Assembly (NCBI GenBank): GCA_016210825.1
Contig: JACQTM010000151.1
Coordinates: forward strand, 1 to 13,114
DNA length: 13,114 nucleotides
Direction of reading: 5' to 3'
Source: Hyphomicrobiales bacterium
GTDB lineage: Bacteria; Pseudomonadota; Alphaproteobacteria; Rhizobiales; Xanthobacteraceae
Part shown: positions 11,940 through 13,114 of the stretch, piece after piece
Layout: every line of letters starts with the position of its first letter
How positions within the stretch are numbered: position 1 is the stretch's first letter
Notes under the pieces: generated by a model
What the model was told of the DNA's origin: nothing
What the model saw: the letters and a program-made list of their open reading frames with translations, nothing else
Database searches by the model: none
Program-made: the position numbers and the translations under genes

Positions 11940-13114
11940 ATGAGCAAGGTCGGCGGTAGTGATTCCAAGAACACGCTTTATTGCTCGTTCTGCGGCAAGA
12001 GCCAGCACGAGGTGCGCAAGCTCATCGCCGGGCCTACTGTGTTCATTTGCGATGAATGCGTCGAACTGTGTATGGACATCATTCGCGAGGAAAATAAATC
12101 CTCGCTGGTCAAGTCACGTGACGGCATCCCGACACCGAAGGAAATCCGCAAAGTCCTCGACGACTACGTGATTGGCCAGGATCACGCCAAGAAAGTGCTC
12201 TCGGTCGCCGTTCATAACCACTACAAGCGGCTCAATCATCAGGCCAAGCACAACGACGTCGAGCTCGCGAAATCCAATATCCTACTGATCGGCCCAACTG
12301 GTTCGGGCAAGACGCTGCTAGCGCAGACGCTGGCGCGTATCCTCGACGTGCCGTTCACCATGGCGGACGCAACGACACTCACCGAAGCTGGCTATGTCGG
12401 CGAGGACGTCGAGAACATCATTCTTAAGCTGTTGCAATCGGCCGACTACAATGTCGAGCGCGCCCAGCGCGGCATCGTCTATATCGACGAAATCGACAAA
12501 ATTTCGCGTAAATCCGACAACCCCTCGATCACCCGCGACGTATCGGGCGAGGGCGTGCAGCAGGCTTTGCTCAAGATCATGGAAGGTACAATCGCGAGCG
12601 TCCCACCCCAGGGCGGACGCAAGCATCCCCAGCAGGAATTCCTGCAGGTCGACACCACAAATATCCTATTTGTCTGCGGTGGTGCCTTTGCCGGTCTGGA
12701 GAAGATTATTTCCGCGCGCGGCCGCTCCACTTCGATCGGCTTTGGCGCCAAGGTCATCGCGCCGGAAGATCGTCGAACTGGTGAGATCTTCCGCGAGGTG
12801 GAGCCAGAAGATCTGCTCAAATACGGACTGATCCCGGAATTCGTCGGCCGCCTGCCAGTCGTGGCAACACTTGAGGACCTTGACGAGGCTTCGCTCAAGC
12901 TGATCCTCACTCAACCGAAGAATGCATTGGTCAAACAGTATCAGCGGCTGTTCGAGATGGAGAGCATCGACCTGACGCTCGCTGAGGAGGCGCTGGGCGC
13001 CATTGCCCGAAAGGCCATCGACCGCAAGACCGGCGCGCGTGGCCTGCGCTCGATCATGGAGGGCATCCTGCTCGACACCATGTTCGATCTTCCGAGCCTC
13101 GAGGGCGTGGAAGA
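11940..13114 (+). CDS. clpX: Clp protease ATP-binding subunit ClpX (3' end cut off)
   Basis: ClpX is the hexameric AAA+ unfoldase that recognises tagged substrates such as SsrA-tagged proteins and threads them into ClpP. The window holds 391 codons; about 30 C-terminal residues should lie beyond it, as ClpX is usually about 424 residues. The zinc-binding domain has C15, C18, C37 and C40. The AAA+ module has Walker A GPTGSGKT (118-125), pore-1 GYVG (151-154), Walker B VYIDEID (180-186), pore-2 RDVSGEGVQQ (199-208), the ClpP-docking IGF loop (266-268), and the GARGLR sensor-2 segment. The ATG at 11940 is preceded by GGAGAATGGA. The 233-base gap after clpP leaves room for a separate promoter. 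Confidence 0.97.
   Translation, partial: MSKVGGSDSKNTLYCSFCGKSQHEVRKLIAGPTVFICDECVELCMDIIREENKSSLVKSRDGIPTPKEIRKVLDDYVIGQDHAKKVLSVAVHNHYKRLNHQAKHNDVELAKSNILLIGPTGSGKTLLAQTLARILDVPFTMADATTLTEAGYVGEDVENIILKLLQSADYNVERAQRGIVYIDEIDKISRKSDNPSITRDVSGEGVQQALLKIMEGTIASVPPQGGRKHPQQEFLQVDTTNILFVCGGAFAGLEKIISARGRSTSIGFGAKVIAPEDRRTGEIFREVEPEDLLKYGLIPEFVGRLPVVATLEDLDEASLKLILTQPKNALVKQYQRLFEMESIDLTLAEEALGAIARKAIDRKTGARGLRSIMEGILLDTMFDLPSLEGVE

Noticed and set aside
11738..11959. 73-codon plus-strand frame between clpP and clpX
   Set aside because: Runs into clpX out of frame, with no ribosome binding site or family features; the interval is better explained as the clpX promoter and leader region.

Overview
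The window looks like ordinary chromosomal core DNA from an alphaproteobacterium, most likely order Hyphomicrobiales (Rhizobiales), near the Bradyrhizobium/Xanthobacteraceae side. This rests on remembered gene order (hotdog thioesterase-rplM-rpsI, glnB-glnA next to nnr, tRNA-tig-clpP-clpX) and on protein sequence that reads like rhizobial homologues (L13, GlnA, PII, ClpX). No database was consulted. I see no IS element, phage gene, integrase, CRISPR array or plasmid function.

Layout. (1) 71-1645: a PaaI-like thioesterase, then the rplM-rpsI operon with its own promoter and a strong terminator. (2) 1797-2981: a seven-helix membrane diguanylate cyclase with intact active and inhibitory sites, followed by a possible small tail-anchored protein (3074-3304) that converges on glnA. 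(3) 5187-3385, minus strand: glnB-glnA (PII and glutamine synthetase), with a good sigma-54 promoter, a divergent control region carrying two GCAC-N-GTGC dyads, and a strong terminator after glnA. (4) 5445-6962, plus strand: nnr, the bifunctional NAD(P)H-hydrate repair enzyme. (5) 7346-7068 and 9026-7572, minus strand: a small three-helix membrane protein and a Tat-exported multicopper oxidase. These are the most accessory-looking genes here. (6) 9173-13114, plus strand: a sigma-70 promoter, tRNA-Leu(UAG), tig, clpP and the first 391 codons of clpX, which runs off the end.

Functional themes. Ribosome and protein quality control frame the window: L13/S9 on the left, and trigger factor with ClpP and ClpX on the right. 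Nitrogen sensing and assimilation sits in the middle; PII and the glutamine synthetase keep the uridylylation and adenylylation tyrosines through which the Ntr cascade would control them. The sigma-54 element points to nitrogen-responsive transcription of glnBA.

I did not find a clear undescribed system. The items most worth checking are the paired dyads between glnB and nnr, the apparent tRNA-Leu/tig cotranscription, the small ORF at 3074-3304, and the multicopper oxidase with its membrane-protein neighbour.
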